Assembly (NCBI GenBank): GCA_947306605.1
Contig: CAMZHB010000087.1
Coordinates: forward strand, 1 to 7,182
Direction: 5' to 3'
DNA from: an uncultured Prevotellaceae bacterium
GTDB taxonomy: Bacteria > Bacteroidota > Bacteroidia > Bacteroidales > Bacteroidaceae
Length of the DNA stretch: 7,182 nucleotides
Shown here: positions 5,783 to 7,182 of the stretch, piece after piece
Numbering within the stretch: the stretch's first letter is position 1
Layout: each line of letters opens with the position of its first letter
Notes under the pieces: generated by a model
What the model saw: only the letters and a program-made list of their open reading frames with translations
Database searches by the model: none
What the model was told of the DNA's origin: nothing
Made by a program: the position numbers and the translations under genes

Positions 5783-7117
5783 TCAAATGGGTCCCTGATC
5801 CATCATGGCACGTGCCACTTTCATAAAGCCGGCTACGTTGGCGCCTTTCACATAATTAATGTAATCGCCTTCACGGCCGTGTTCAACACACTGTTGATGG
5901 ATGCTGCTCATGATATGATGCAGACGCTGGTCCACTTCTTGAGCACTCCATGACAGATGCATGGCATTCTGGCTCATTTCAAGGCCTGAAGTTGCAACAC
6001 CTCCGGCATTGACAGCTTTACCAGGGGCAAAGAGCATGCGGTTCTCAACAAACAATTCGGCAGCTTCGGCTGTGCAGCCCATATTTGAAACTTCGGCAAC
6101 GCATTTTACCTTATTGTCGATAAGTTGTTTTGCATCGTCACCATTGAGTTCGTTCTGTGTTGCACAGGGTAGGGCAATGTCGACGGGACATTCCCATGGC
6201 TTTTTGTCAGCATAGAATGTCGAGCCAGGATATTTGTCTGCATACGGAGCAACTATGTCATTGCCGCTGCTACGAAGTTCAAGCATGTAATCAATCTTGT
6301 CTCCGCTGATGCCGGCCGGGTCATAGATATAACCATCTGGTCCACTAATTGTGACAACCTTAGCCCCAAGTTCTGTAGCTTTGAGAGCAGCACCCCAAGC
6401 CACATTTCCGAAACCTGAAATAGCGACAGTTTTGTTGGCTATGTCAAGTCCTGCGTCTTGCAACATTTGATTTGTGAAATACAATGCGCCGAATCCGGTT
6501 GCTTCAGGACGGAGTAAGGAACCGCCAAATTGGAGACCCTTGCCTGTAAATGTGCCAGTATGCTGACGAGACAGCTTTTTGTACATTCCATACATGTATC
6601 CGACTTCACGGCCTCCGACACCGATGTCACCAGCCGGCACATCCTGGTCCGGACCTAAATTACGCCAGAGTTCAAGCATGAATGCCTGGCAGAAACGTCG
6701 GATTTCGGCTTCGCTTTTCCCACGTGGTGAGAAGTCAGAGCCACCTTTGGCGCCGCCCATAGGCAGAGTCGTCAACGCATTTTTGAATGTCTGCTCAAAA
6801 CCTAGGAATTTAAGAATCGAAAGATTGACTGACGCATGAAAACGAACGCCACCTTTGTACGGACCTATGGCATTGTTGAACTGAACTCTGTAACCACGGT
6901 TCACTTGTAGTTCACCACGGTCATCTTCCCAAACAACACGGAACGTAATAATGCGATCGGGCTCAACAAGGCGTTGCATGATTTTCGCACGTTCAAACTC
7001 GGGATGCTCATTATAAACGGGCTCCACTGAAAGCAGAACTTCCTTCACGGCTTGAAGGAATTCGTTTTCTCCAGGATGCTTTTCCTGAAGTTCTGAAAGG
7101 ATTTCTGATACTATCAT
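5783..7117 (-). CDS. gdhA: Glutamate dehydrogenase, hexameric small-subunit type (NAD(P)-dependent)
   Basis: The 444-residue enzyme interconverts glutamate and 2-oxoglutarate plus ammonium with a nicotinamide cofactor in the cytoplasm; in Bacteroidales it is a main route of ammonia assimilation. Length and residues fit the bacterial hexameric S50 family. GPYKGGVRFH (85-94) carries Lys88; FKNALTTLPMGGAKGG (111-126) carries Lys112 and catalytic Lys124; PAGDIGVGGRE (161-171) carries catalytic Asp164. The Rossmann domain begins near 230 with GFGNVA (235-240), and the second strand is followed by SGPDG (258-262). Later motifs are PCATQNELN and GKAVNAGGVATSGLEMSQN. The loop after the second Rossmann strand resembles NAD-using clostridial GDH as well as Bacteroides GdhA, so cofactor choice (NADP, NAD or both) cannot be fixed from sequence. 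The start ATG at 7117 follows a near-perfect promoter, and the gene forms a single unit with its own terminator. Confidence 0.96.
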   Translation of the reverse strand: MIVSEILSELQEKHPGENEFLQAVKEVLLSVEPVYNEHPEFERAKIMQRLVEPDRIITFRVVWEDDRGELQVNRGYRVQFNNAIGPYKGGVRFHASVNLSILKFLGFEQTFKNALTTLPMGGAKGGSDFSPRGKSEAEIRRFCQAFMLELWRNLGPDQDVPAGDIGVGGREVGYMYGMYKKLSRQHTGTFTGKGLQFGGSLLRPEATGFGALYFTNQMLQDAGLDIANKTVAISGFGNVAWGAALKATELGAKVVTISGPDGYIYDPAGISGDKIDYMLELRSSGNDIVAPYADKYPGSTFYADKKPWECPVDIALPCATQNELNGDDAKQLIDNKVKCVAEVSNMGCTAEAAELFVENRMLFAPGKAVNAGGVATSGLEMSQNAMHLSWSAQEVDQRLHHIMSSIHQQCVEHGREGDYINYVKGANVAGFMKVARAMMDQGPI

Positions 7118-7150
7118 ATTAAATAGTTATTTGAGGTTTTTATTCATAGG

Positions 7151-7181
7151 CAAAATTAAGTATTTTATACGGACAAACAAA
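7151..7181 (-). promoter_or_regulatory. Bacteroidota-type promoter of gdhA
   Basis: On the minus strand a TTTG box (7181-7178) is followed by 19 bp and TAATTTTG (7158-7151), a perfect match to TTTG-N19-TAnnTTTG. A second TTTG (7177-7174) gives a 15-bp spacer and is less likely used. The start site should be near 7145-7148, leaving a leader of about 30 nt with no clear Shine-Dalgarno. Any operator further upstream is outside the window. Confidence 0.8.
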
Positions 7182-7182
7182 T

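Noticed and set aside
7127..7147. Six-codon upstream open frame (MNKNLK) ahead of gdhA as a leader peptide
   Set aside because: The predicted transcription start falls at about the same position as its ATG, so it may not even be in the transcript, and no attenuator-like hairpin follows.

Overview
The window looks like ordinary chromosomal core from a member of the Bacteroidota, most likely order Bacteroidales. Three things support this: perfect TAnnTTTG -7 elements in front of nearly every transcription unit, two of them with a TTTG -33 box exactly 19 bp upstream; little sign of Shine-Dalgarno sequences; and the gene families present (a DUF4831-type secreted protein, a Bacteroides-like GdhA and a Bacteroides-like class II aldolase). 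Genus cannot be assigned from the sequence alone. I see no mobile element, CRISPR array, phage gene, tRNA or rRNA.

Layout, left to right. Positions 1-317 (minus) hold the N-terminal part of a secreted alpha/beta-hydrolase of the PHB-depolymerase/feruloyl-esterase type, cut by the window edge. Positions 360-1235 (minus) encode a YicC/YloC-family endoribonuclease with a near-ideal promoter; the esterase follows it after 42 bp and may be co-transcribed. Positions 1236-1681 are a 446-bp divergent intergenic region holding promoters for yicC and for the plus-strand gene fba (1682-2692, class II fructose-bisphosphate aldolase). A 13-bp hairpin at 2707-2742 lies between the convergent ends of fba and a three-gene minus-strand operon (5614 to 2760). 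In transcription order that operon is nnr (bifunctional NAD(P)HX epimerase/dehydratase), a secreted DUF4831-type protein and a small TSCPD-domain protein, packed with 6-bp and -1-bp spacings. Positions 5783-7117 (minus) are gdhA (glutamate dehydrogenase), a separate unit with its own promoter at the right edge and a strong intrinsic terminator at 5702-5731.

Functionally this is central metabolism and maintenance: glycolysis/gluconeogenesis (Fba), ammonia assimilation (GdhA), repair of damaged nicotinamide cofactors (Nnr) and RNA turnover (YicC). Nnr and GdhA both involve NAD(P)H, but they have separate promoters and a terminator between them, so the adjacency is suggestive at most.

I did not find a convincing undescribed system. 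The items most worth a second look are the apparently leaderless nnr transcript, the coupling of nnr to two poorly characterised genes, and the replaced His in the esterase's oxyanion-type motif.
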